A stretch of DNA of 64,000 nucleotides, taken from assembly GCA_964495705.1 (NCBI GenBank), contig CAZBWS010000004.1:1-64000 (forward strand). The letters run 5' to 3'. Under the pieces are notes generated by a model. It was not told the origin of the DNA, did no database searches, and saw nothing but the letters and a program-made list of their open reading frames with translations. Below, one piece after another: positions 50,813 through 59,124 of the stretch. This stretch comes from CAZBWS01 sp964495705. GTDB taxonomy: Bacteria > Pseudomonadota > Gammaproteobacteria > HTCC5015. A program made the translations under genes and the position numbers. The stretch's first letter is position 1. Each line of letters starts with the position of its first letter.

Positions 50813-51865
50813 ATGAATATTGATTTAAATACCCGTTCCCAGCAGCTCATGAAAAGCTTGGTTGAGCGTTATATTGAAGATGGTCAGCCGGTGGGCTCTA
50901 AAACCTTGTCAGAAGACAAGGCTTTGGCGGTGAGTTCCGCGACGATCCGCAATGTGATGAAACAATTGGAAGATCATGGCCTTATTCGCTCGCCACATAC
51001 TTCGGCGGGACGGGTGCCTACAGAGGCGGGTTATCGTTTTTATGTTGATACCATGCTCCACACCCAGCCAGTACAGCAGCCTATGCAGCAGGAAATCCAA
51101 ACAGAGTTGGCTTGTGAAGCAGGTAAGGGGGGGGCGCAGCAGGTGGTGCAACGAGCCTCTAGCTTATTGTCGAATATGACTCAGATGGCTGGTGTGGTGA
51201 TGGTATCTAAGCAGGAGAGTGTCAGTCTGCGGCAAATTGAATTTCTACCGCTTGATGGGCATCAAATATTAGCAATTTTGGTCGTCAATAGCCAAGAGGT
51301 GCAAAACCGTATTATTAATACTGAACGCCGCTATGAGCGCAAAGAGTTAGAGCAGGCGGCGAATTACCTCAATAGCAACTTTTCGGGTAAAAACATCAAA
51401 GATATGTGTCGCAGTATTCATCAGGAATTACTCAATACCCAGTCTGAGGTTAACCAGCTTATGGAGCTGGTGGTGAAGGTGACGGGGCAGATAGAAGGGG
51501 TTGATAGCGCGGCGGAGGGCTTGCTCGTTGAAGGGCAAAGCAATCTGATTGGTGGTGCAGGTATGAGTGATATGGGGCAGCTTAAACGTCTATTTGATGC
51601 TTTTAGTGAAAAACGCGATATAGCTCATTTACTCGATAGCTGTGCAAATGGAGATGGGGTGCAGATCTATATTGGCCATGAGTCTGGCTATGAGCCACTG
51701 GGGGATTGTAGTGTGATTACAGCGCCCTATAACGTCGAAGGTGAGGCAATGGGGGTGCTGGGGGTGATCGGACCGACGAGAATGAGTTACGAAAGGGTCG
51801 TACCCATAGTGGATGTGACAGCAAAGATGGTGAGCTCAGCCTTAAGTCATGAGGTTACTTCTTAA
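50813..51865 (+). CDS. hrcA: Heat-inducible transcription repressor HrcA
   Basis: A 350-residue repressor that binds CIRCE elements of groE/dnaK operons. N-terminal winged helix: MNIDLNTRSQQLMKSLVERYIEDGQPVGSKTL, SSATIRNVMKQLEDHGLIRSPHTSAGRVPTEAGYRFYVD. C-terminal GAF-like effector part: NVEGEAMGVLGVIGPTRMSYERVVPIVD. Usually next to grpE-dnaK; here it stands alone, and I see no CIRCE in its own upstream region. Its stop codon shares a base with an uptake-like motif. Confidence 0.96.
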   Translation: MNIDLNTRSQQLMKSLVERYIEDGQPVGSKTLSEDKALAVSSATIRNVMKQLEDHGLIRSPHTSAGRVPTEAGYRFYVDTMLHTQPVQQPMQQEIQTELACEAGKGGAQQVVQRASSLLSNMTQMAGVVMVSKQESVSLRQIEFLPLDGHQILAILVVNSQEVQNRIINTERRYERKELEQAANYLNSNFSGKNIKDMCRSIHQELLNTQSEVNQLMELVVKVTGQIEGVDSAAEGLLVEGQSNLIGGAGMSDMGQLKRLFDAFSEKRDIAHLLDSCANGDGVQIYIGHESGYEPLGDCSVITAPYNVEGEAMGVLGVIGPTRMSYERVVPIVDVTAKMVSSALSHEVTS

Positions 51866-51897
51866 TGCGGATAGACTGCTAGAGCCTACCCGCAGAG
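51865..51897. repeat. Uptake-like motif copy 15 with degenerate inverted partner
   Basis: Exact copy at 51865-51874 (+), overlapping the hrcA stop. A partner CTACCCGCA (about 51887-51895) pairs with it except for one mismatch. The pair sits between convergent hrcA and the CBS gene, where a terminator is expected. Confidence 0.75.
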
Positions 51898-51904
51898 TAT
51901 CCCT

Positions 51905-52312
51905 CTAGGCCCAGCCATTATCATGAATGGCTTTAAGTACGTCGTGGCGACTGATTTGCCCAACTAATTTACCGCCTTTCAACACAGGAATACGGCGGCG
52001 ATGATTTTCGTTAAAAACCTGTGCCACATTGATAATGTCATCATTGGCGTCGACTGTGGTGAGGTCGGTGGTCATGGTGTCTTTTACCCGCCCACAGCCA
52101 CCAGAATTTTCGTTATAGGCACAAGATAGATAACTGGATATGCAGTCAGCCTCAGAGAATAAGCCAATAATCTCACCTGTATCATTGACCACGGGAGCCC
52201 CTGAAATTTTGTGCTTGAGAAATAGTTCAATAGCTTCCGAGATATCCATCTCGGGCTTTAGTGTGATCAGCTTTTTGATCATGTAATCGGCAACAGTAAT
52301 CGTGTTGGCCAT
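51905..52312 (-). CDS. CBS domain pair protein
   Basis: A 135-residue protein consisting of two CBS domains: VADYMIKKLITLKPEMDISEAIELFLKHKISGAPVVNDTGEIIGLFSEADCI and VKDTMTTDLTTVDANDDIINVAQVFNENHRRRIPVLKGGKLVGQISRHDVL. A Cys/Gly-rich loop (SYLSCAYNENSGGCGR) joins them. CBS pairs bind adenine nucleotides; the regulated target is unknown. Confidence 0.93.
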   Translation of the reverse strand: MANTITVADYMIKKLITLKPEMDISEAIELFLKHKISGAPVVNDTGEIIGLFSEADCISSYLSCAYNENSGGCGRVKDTMTTDLTTVDANDDIINVAQVFNENHRRRIPVLKGGKLVGQISRHDVLKAIHDNGWA

Positions 52313-52469
52313 GGTTAATCTCCATACTTATCTATTTGTGTGTGCTTCGAGCATACGCTCAGTGTCAATTTCAGGCAATCTTTCTCGTCAATCATTATTG
52401 CTTGTCGTATTTATAAGTATCAGCGCCAAAATGGCACCACAAGGCATACTTATTTTTCAAAGACTTAGC

Positions 52470-52475
52470 TATACT
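52470..52475 (+). promoter_or_regulatory. Candidate -10 element upstream of the lipid cluster
   Basis: TATACT at 52470-52475 in an AT-rich region, about 44 bases before the UbiA-like start; no good -35 hexamer at the right spacing. Confidence 0.3.
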
Positions 52476-52518
52476 TCCTAAAAAAACAAGTAGTTAAAAT
52501 ATATAAGGCATTACGATA

Positions 52519-53484
52519 ATGACAGACACTAACCTGAGCTTGAGTGATTCACTTTTTAAACGCATTATGGCTTGGAGTGATGAGCGCTTCCCTTTAGCAC
52601 ATGCCATTGCCTTCTTCTCTTTGTATTTGACCGCAGCGGCTGTCGCACGTTATTCGGCCAGTGAAGCGCCGGTTAATTTTAACTTATTGGATATCCTAGC
52701 CTGTCTTTTGGCCTTGTCTTATTTCTTAGTGCTACGTGTTTTTGATGAGCATAAAGATTACGAACTTGATTGCATGAACCATCCGCAACGGGTTTTACAG
52801 AGCGGAATGATTACCCTAAAGCACCTTAAAGGCTTAGCGCTTGTTAGCATTATTGCACAGTTGCTGTTCTCCTTATGGTTAGACCAAGGCGTTGCTCATG
52901 TGAGTATGGCGTGGGGTATTGCCTTTGTTTGGACTTGTCTGATGGGGGTTGAATTTTTCTGTGGTGAGTGGCTAGAAAAACGCCTAACACTGTATGCATT
53001 TAGTCATATGTTGGTAACGCCCATGATTATGTGGTGGTTAGCACAATTAGCAGCACCTTCGGTTAATCTGACGACACCTATACTATTTATGTTGTGTTTT
53101 GCCTTTGTTGGTGGTTTCACTGCTGAAATTGTACGCAAAACTCGCGGGCCAGAAGAGGAGCGAGAGACGGTCGATTCTTATTCAAAAATCTTTGGTACTC
53201 AGGGTTCTGCTTGGGTAGTAGCCGTTTTACTGCTAATGACAGGCTTAATTCAAGGTGCTTTGTGTTATCAGATGTATAGCGGTAATTTTGTTATTGGTTT
53301 TCTGGTATTGGCTGTAGCTTATGCATTGGCTGTCGTGAGCTTGCTAAAATTTATTAAAGCGCCGACTTTGAAAGGGCGTGAAAAGAACGAAGCCTTTTGT
53401 GGCCTTGCGATGCTTGTTGGCTATTTTACGGTAATAGCGGCGGCATTAATTGAGCGCGGTGTTAGCTTCAGCTTATTGGCATAA
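52519..53484 (+). CDS. UbiA-family prenyltransferase-like membrane protein
   Basis: A 321-residue protein with about eight membrane helices. The first Asp-rich motif is intact: RVFDEHKDYELDCMNHPQR then VLQSG, with D76, D80, D84 spaced D-x3-D-x3-D and the N-x-P-x-R...SG pattern shared with archaeal digeranylgeranylglyceryl-phosphate synthase and chlorophyll synthase. The second motif is altered: EIVRKTRGPEEERETVDSYS (203-222) has acidic residues but not the canonical spacing. It would transfer a prenyl chain in the membrane. It lies 91 bases upstream of the HMG-CoA reductase fusion and is probably part of the same pathway. Confidence 0.82.
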   Translation: MTDTNLSLSDSLFKRIMAWSDERFPLAHAIAFFSLYLTAAAVARYSASEAPVNFNLLDILACLLALSYFLVLRVFDEHKDYELDCMNHPQRVLQSGMITLKHLKGLALVSIIAQLLFSLWLDQGVAHVSMAWGIAFVWTCLMGVEFFCGEWLEKRLTLYAFSHMLVTPMIMWWLAQLAAPSVNLTTPILFMLCFAFVGGFTAEIVRKTRGPEEERETVDSYSKIFGTQGSAWVVAVLLLMTGLIQGALCYQMYSGNFVIGFLVLAVAYALAVVSLLKFIKAPTLKGREKNEAFCGLAMLVGYFTVIAAALIERGVSFSLLA

Positions 53485-53575
53485 ATTTAGATAGCCAGTG
53501 TCAAATTCTCTGTGCCTACAATGACTTAGTTATAAAACTACCTTTGTATAAAACAAAAAATAACAGGACGATCAA

Positions 53576-56362
53576 ATGCGTGTAGCAGACAAGCGTGGTA
53601 ATAAGTGTTACCAAGCATCATCGGGTGATGTATATCTAGAAGTGCTTTTAGAAAATGGGCGTAAACGCTTTCCTGTTTTTGAGGTTTCTAAGCTGGGTTT
53701 GAGTATCAATGTCGATCAATCGGAACGCTCAGAGCTACGCATGGGTGATGAACTCGATGGCTGTATGGCCTGGGCTGGGGAAGAGTGCCTAGGGCAGATT
53801 GATTTACGCATTACTGAGCAAGTTGTTTTAGAAGATGCCCGTAATACCAATGTTTGGTTAGACAATATTGACTTAGATCAAGCATCGCCACTACTCTGGA
53901 AATTGATTTATCACTCTCAGCCTGGCTTTAAGCCTGTAGCAAAGGTGGAAGAACTACACCACAACGCAGTCCCGCGTATCCCTGGACGTGGCCTGTATAC
54001 TGAAAAAGCACGACAAGAACGCTTAGCGTTTTTGCGCGAGAACACGCCTTCAAAACTGAAGTATGTAGAAGATACCCGCTTTGATCCGCAACAGCTGACG
54101 AGCAATGTAGAAGCCTTTATTGGCTCTATTGAAATTCCGGTGGGAGCGGCAGGTCCTTTGTTGTTCCATGGAGAACACGCACAGGGCATGATTTATGCAC
54201 CACTAGCTACCTCCGAAGGTGCCTTAGTAGCCTCTGCTACACGTGGTGCTACGGCGTTAACCTGCTCCGGTGGTGTGAAAACACGGGTGCTGGGTCAACG
54301 TATGTTGCGCGTCCCTTTGTTTGTTTTGAGTGATATGAATTCAGCGGCATTCTTTGCAGACTGGGTGAGCGCGCACTTTTACGAGATTCGCCGCGAAACT
54401 CAGAAGTATTCTAACTATGCCAATCTACAGGCCGTAGAACCTCATATTTTTGGCAAAAATGTACACGTTCATTTTGTATTTGAGACTGGCGATGCCGCAG
54501 GTCAAAATATGACGACGACCTGTACCTGGCATGCGTGCAAGTGGATACTCAAGCAAATGGAGCAGTATTCTGAGATTCACTTTGACAATTTTATTATTGA
54601 AGCCAATTTGTCGAATGATAAAAAGGTTACTTACCAGAGCTTTATCAAAGGGCGCGGTATTCGCGTTATGGCTGAAGCCATCTTGACCAAAACGCAGTGC
54701 GAAAGAGTGCTGAAAGTTGATGTTGACCAGCTATATGAATCCTATCAAGGTTTTGTGAATGGTAGCACTCAGGCCGGCATGGTGGGCTTTAACATCAATG
54801 TAGCCAATGTTATTGGCGCAATGTTTGCCGCTCTCGGTCAAGATATTGCCTGTGTACACGAATGCTCCATAGCACAGCTTAATATGGAGCGCGTTCCTGA
54901 AGGCCTCTATGTCAGTATGATGATGCCCAGTATGATTGTGGGAACAGTGGGTGGTGGTACTTGGTTACCTCAGCAAAAGGAATTGTTGAAAATGATCGGC
55001 TGCGCAGGTGTAGGTAATGCCCATAAGCTTGCAGAAATCATCGCTGGATATTGCTTGTCCTTAGATATTTCTACTTTGTCTGCGATTGCCGCTGGTCACT
55101 TTGCCAAGGCACATGAAAAACTAGGCAGAAACCGCCCTGTAGAATATTTGAAGCTAGGCGATTTGAATGAAAGCTTCTTTGAACAGATGATGCAAAAGCA
55201 GTTGGATGACCCGAGCATCAAAGTGCTAAGTGCTAAGGCGATTGAATCCCAAGGAATGGAAACTAGTATTATTACCCAGATGACAGGTGAGAAGTCGAAT
55301 AAAGTCATTGGCCATTTCCCCTATGTGCTGGAGTACGAGTCTGATACCCACGGTGTGCAAACAGTTGATGTGATGGTTAAGTCTAAGCCCACTTCGGGAG
55401 AAGTGGTGAACATGTTCAACAATATGGCGGCTATGTGTGATTCTCGTCTAGCTACAGAATACAGCCAGCACAAAGAAACCACCGGTTTTAAAGGTTGTGA
55501 CAGTAAAGAATTAGCGGTGCTTAGCCAAACAGATGAACGTTTTACTGCTAGTGTGCCGAAAATTTACGGAACATTTGAAGACAAAAATCGCGAAATATTC
55601 ATCATCGTTGAAGAGCATCTGAAAGATATGGTGTTAATGGATAGCGCAGATGATGTGTCTGATTGGTCTGAAAAGCATATTCGCACGGCGATTGATGGCA
55701 TCACTCAATGCCACGCAATGTGGTATGGCAAAACCGACGAGTTAAAAGACCAGCCTTGGTTAGGGCACGTGCATAGTGCTGAAGGTATGCGCGACAAATT
55801 ACGTTTATGGGAGCTATTGGCTGCGCATGCTGAGGCTGAATTCCCAGAGTGGATTATGCACAGTGATATGAATGCCTACAGAGATGTATTGCATGACATA
55901 TCCAATTGGTGGGGGAAAATGGAGAGTATGCCTCAGACCCTGATTCATAATGACTTTAATCCGCGCAATATCGCTTTTAGAGATGCTAAAGATGGCAAGC
56001 TACAGTTATGTGCTTATGACTGGGAGCTAGCAACTGTTGGTCTACCGCAGCATGACTTGGCGGAGTTACTGGTATTTACCATTCCAGAAGAAGACGCGAA
56101 TATGGAGCTTATAGCAGTATATATTGAATACCACCGCTTAGAGCTTGAAAAAGCGACAGGTCAAACTATCGATCAAGATGAGTGGATGCTTGGTTTCCAC
56201 TTTGCCTTCCGTGACCTACTAATTAATCGACTCGCCATGTATGTAATGGCGCATACCTTCCGCCATTTTGAATTTATGCCACGCGTATTTGCTACTGCAC
56301 GACGTATCGCATTGACGATTAGTGATTACATTGCCGAAGCCTATCCAGAGATGAAAAAATGA
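53576..56362 (+). CDS. HMG-CoA reductase fused to APH-type kinase, PilZ-like N-terminus
   Basis: A 928-residue fusion. Residues 1-110: a small beta domain with RKRFPVFEVSKLGLSI, resembling a degenerate PilZ motif. Residues about 150-540: class I-like HMG-CoA reductase with catalytic Glu214 (APLATSEGALVAS), Lys in SNDKK (349/350), Asp423 (ALGQD), His513 (AGHFAKAH), NADPH motif GDAAGQN (305-311) and GTVGGGTWLPQQ. Residues about 560-905: aminoglycoside-phosphotransferase/choline-kinase-like domain with Brenner loop HNDFNPRN (791-798) and metal Asp815 (YDWELA). Both enzymes look active. It could make and phosphorylate mevalonate or an analogue. Start of a coupled operon; ATGA overlap with the next gene. 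Confidence 0.88.
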   Translation: MRVADKRGNKCYQASSGDVYLEVLLENGRKRFPVFEVSKLGLSINVDQSERSELRMGDELDGCMAWAGEECLGQIDLRITEQVVLEDARNTNVWLDNIDLDQASPLLWKLIYHSQPGFKPVAKVEELHHNAVPRIPGRGLYTEKARQERLAFLRENTPSKLKYVEDTRFDPQQLTSNVEAFIGSIEIPVGAAGPLLFHGEHAQGMIYAPLATSEGALVASATRGATALTCSGGVKTRVLGQRMLRVPLFVLSDMNSAAFFADWVSAHFYEIRRETQKYSNYANLQAVEPHIFGKNVHVHFVFETGDAAGQNMTTTCTWHACKWILKQMEQYSEIHFDNFIIEANLSNDKKVTYQSFIKGRGIRVMAEAILTKTQCERVLKVDVDQLYESYQGFVNGSTQAGMVGFNINVANVIGAMFAALGQDIACVHECSIAQLNMERVPEGLYVSMMMPSMIVGTVGGGTWLPQQKELLKMIGCAGVGNAHKLAEIIAGYCLSLDISTLSAIAAGHFAKAHEKLGRNRPVEYLKLGDLNESFFEQMMQKQLDDPSIKVLSAKAIESQGMETSIITQMTGEKSNKVIGHFPYVLEYESDTHGVQTVDVMVKSKPTSGEVVNMFNNMAAMCDSRLATEYSQHKETTGFKGCDSKELAVLSQTDERFTASVPKIYGTFEDKNREIFIIVEEHLKDMVLMDSADDVSDWSEKHIRTAIDGITQCHAMWYGKTDELKDQPWLGHVHSAEGMRDKLRLWELLAAHAEAEFPEWIMHSDMNAYRDVLHDISNWWGKMESMPQTLIHNDFNPRNIAFRDAKDGKLQLCAYDWELATVGLPQHDLAELLVFTIPEEDANMELIAVYIEYHRLELEKATGQTIDQDEWMLGFHFAFRDLLINRLAMYVMAHTFRHFEFMPRVFATARRIALTISDYIAEAYPEMKK

Positions 56363-59124
56363 GTAATTCAGAGCTACTATTGTCGGCCAAACAGGCCGCC
56401 GCATACGATGAATCGGTACTAGGTGGCAAAGCCACCAATATGGCCTGGTTAAGCCGCAATGACTTTCCTGTGCCTGACTGGAGTGTTGTTACAACAGAGG
56501 GCTTTCGTCAGCAGCTAAAAGCTAACGGGCTGTATGATTGGATTAAAGAACAGCTACAAGGTTTAGATGCGGATAGCCCAGAGCTGACGCCTCGTGCAAC
56601 TGAAATTCGAGAGAAAATCATGGGCACCACACTGCTAGTAGAGATTGCAGTTGCAGTAGAGCAGTGGCTACAGGGTATTGAGAAATGGGAAGAGCTATTT
56701 TTTGCTGTGCGTTCTTCAGCGGTCGGTGAAGACTCGGCGCATGCGTCCTTTGCAGGGCAAATGGACTCATTTTTGTTTCAAAAAGGGCGTGAAGCCATTG
56801 CTCAGTCGATTATTAATGTCTTTGCCAGTGCCTTTACGGAACGCGCGATTCGTTACCGCTTGAGCCACGGCATTAGCATCGTCGATATTGAAGCGGCTGT
56901 TATCGTACAGCTGATGGTTGAGGGGCAGGTGTCCGGGGTGTGTTTTACCGCGCACCCAGTTAATGGCCGACGTGACCTAGCCTTGGTGTCAGCCACCTAT
57001 GGTACGGGTGAAGGCATTGTTTCTGGTGAGTGTAATACGGATGAATTCCATATTGGCTTATACGATGATAAGTACGATGAGCAAATTAATGAAAAAGATC
57101 AGCAAATCATTTTTGATAAAGATAAGGGTATTGGCACTATCACTATCCCTGTTGAGGCTGAGCTGCAAAACAAGGCCTGCTTAAAGCCAGGGCAAGTTAA
57201 GCAAGTGGCCAATATGTGTGCACGCATTGCTGAGTGCCAGGGCTCGCCACAGGATATCGAGTGGACGATTCAAGATAACAAGGTATTTGTTCTTCAGACT
57301 CGTCCAGTGACCTCCTTGCCACCACCGGTGCGCCAGCGCGGTGAAGAAGTTGTTTGGGATAACTCTAATATTCAGGAAAGTTATTGCGGTGTAACAACGC
57401 CATTAACATTCTCTTATGCCAGTCGTGCTTATTGGATTGTATACGAGGAAACATCACGCTTGGTGGGTAACTCGGAACAAAAAATCAAAGAGTATGAACC
57501 CATCTTTAAGAATTTACTCGGTCTAATTAATGGCCGTGTTTATTACAATATCAATAACTGGTATCGCGGTTTAACCGGCTTACCATCCTTTAGCACTAAT
57601 AAAAAGGATATGGAGCGCATGATGGGACTACAGGACTCTGTAGACCTGGTACAAGATTCTGAACTAGACACGCTGGGTAAATTGAAAAAACTACCCTATG
57701 TGATGAAGATGATCTTCCGCTTGTTGTTTGAGTTTTATCGCATTGATAAAAGTGTGGCTAATTTCAGGGCCATGTTTGATGAACAATATAAAAGTATCCA
57801 GCGTGAGCGCTTACCTAGCTTAGAAATGTCTGAGCTAATTGCTTTAACGGAAAAGCTAGATAACAACTTACTGCGCAAATGGGTCGCCCCTATCATCAAT
57901 GATTTTTACGTGATGATGATGAACGGAAAAGTGGCGCGTAAGCTGGAAAAAACCAGTATTGAAAACCCCGTTATTGTACAAAACAACTTAATGTCAGGGG
58001 AAGAGGGCATAGAGAGTACTGAGCCGACTAAGTTCTTGCTGCGTATGTGCGACAAGGTACGAGCCACTGGCGGCCTACAAGAGCTAATAGACGCGACTGA
58101 TAACAATAAATTATTGGATGCTATTCAAGTTAAATACCCTAGCTTTTACGCCTCTTGTCAGGAGTATATCGAGCTTTACGGTGATCGCTGTATTGGCGAG
58201 TTGAAGCTGGAGTCTATTACTTTACGCCAAGATGCCTCATTCCTATTTGCCGTATTGCGCAACTTCTTAAACCGCGACGACTTGACTATCGACACACTTA
58301 ACGCGAATGAAATGAAGTTCCGTGCTGATGCGGAGACGGAAGCGTTTACCGCGATTAAAAAGGAGCTAGGAGGGCGCGCCTTAAAAGGCTTTAAGAAAGA
58401 CTTGGCTAAATTGCGTGATGCTGTACGCAACCGAGAAAATATGCGCCTAGCACGTACTCGTATGTTTGGCTTATATCGTGATATCTATGTTGAAATAGGT
58501 AATCAACTAGCCTTTCATGGTGTACTCGAAGAAGGGCGCGATATTTTTTATATCAGTGTAGAAGAGCTAGAGCTGTATATGCAAGGGCGCTCTATTCAGA
58601 GTCAACTTAAGCCCTTGGTTGCATCGCGTAAGGCCGAGTATGAAGAATATGAAAAGCCTGAATACGAGCCGCCTCATCACTTTTCGACTTGGGGTGGTGT
58701 GTATCATCACAATAACTACGAATATCTCGGCGGTGTAGAAATTGACGAGGACAGCGATGTGTTAACCGGTATTGGTTGTTATCCTGGTGTTGTTGAACAA
58801 CCCGTACGTTTAATTTTTTCACCGGATGATGAATTAGATTTAAACGGGCAAATTTTATGTACTGTGCGTACCGATCCCGGCTGGGCGCCTTTATTCCCAA
58901 CGGCAGGCGGTATTCTCGTTGAGCGTGGTTCAACACTGTCACACTCTGCGGTGGTGGCGCGTGAGTTAGGTATTCCTGCGGTGGTCAATATTCCTGGTAT
59001 TACCAAAATTTTATCAAATGGCGAGAACGTCAAGATGGATGGCAGTAAGGGCACTATTACTCGCCTTGATGTGGAAGCCGAAGCCACTGATGAACAGGAA
59101 GAAGTCCAAGAGACCGCTGAATAA
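56359..59124 (+). CDS. PEP synthase / rifampin phosphotransferase-like dikinase
   Basis: A 921-residue protein. The N-terminal ATP-grasp domain (about 15-320) has GGKATNMAWL, AVRSSAVGEDSAHASFAGQ and DIEWTIQDNKVFVLQTRPV. A long, mostly helical central region (about 330-790) replaces any PEP-binding barrel. The C-terminal swivelling phosphohistidine domain has GGILVERGSTLSHSAVVARELGIPAV with catalytic His862. This order (ATP domain, helical substrate domain, His domain last) matches rifampin phosphotransferase more than PEP synthase, so it probably phosphorylates an unknown alcohol using the beta-phosphate of ATP. Overlaps neighbours at both ends. Confidence 0.87.
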   Translation: MSNSELLLSAKQAAAYDESVLGGKATNMAWLSRNDFPVPDWSVVTTEGFRQQLKANGLYDWIKEQLQGLDADSPELTPRATEIREKIMGTTLLVEIAVAVEQWLQGIEKWEELFFAVRSSAVGEDSAHASFAGQMDSFLFQKGREAIAQSIINVFASAFTERAIRYRLSHGISIVDIEAAVIVQLMVEGQVSGVCFTAHPVNGRRDLALVSATYGTGEGIVSGECNTDEFHIGLYDDKYDEQINEKDQQIIFDKDKGIGTITIPVEAELQNKACLKPGQVKQVANMCARIAECQGSPQDIEWTIQDNKVFVLQTRPVTSLPPPVRQRGEEVVWDNSNIQESYCGVTTPLTFSYASRAYWIVYEETSRLVGNSEQKIKEYEPIFKNLLGLINGRVYYNINNWYRGLTGLPSFSTNKKDMERMMGLQDSVDLVQDSELDTLGKLKKLPYVMKMIFRLLFEFYRIDKSVANFRAMFDEQYKSIQRERLPSLEMSELIALTEKLDNNLLRKWVAPIINDFYVMMMNGKVARKLEKTSIENPVIVQNNLMSGEEGIESTEPTKFLLRMCDKVRATGGLQELIDATDNNKLLDAIQVKYPSFYASCQEYIELYGDRCIGELKLESITLRQDASFLFAVLRNFLNRDDLTIDTLNANEMKFRADAETEAFTAIKKELGGRALKGFKKDLAKLRDAVRNRENMRLARTRMFGLYRDIYVEIGNQLAFHGVLEEGRDIFYISVEELELYMQGRSIQSQLKPLVASRKAEYEEYEKPEYEPPHHFSTWGGVYHHNNYEYLGGVEIDEDSDVLTGIGCYPGVVEQPVRLIFSPDDELDLNGQILCTVRTDPGWAPLFPTAGGILVERGSTLSHSAVVARELGIPAVVNIPGITKILSNGENVKMDGSKGTITRLDVEAEATDEQEEVQETAE
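56567..56576 (+). repeat. Uptake-like motif, copy 16 (in dikinase gene)
   Basis: Exact 10-mer; part of Leu-Asp-Ala-Asp-Ser. Confidence 0.85.
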
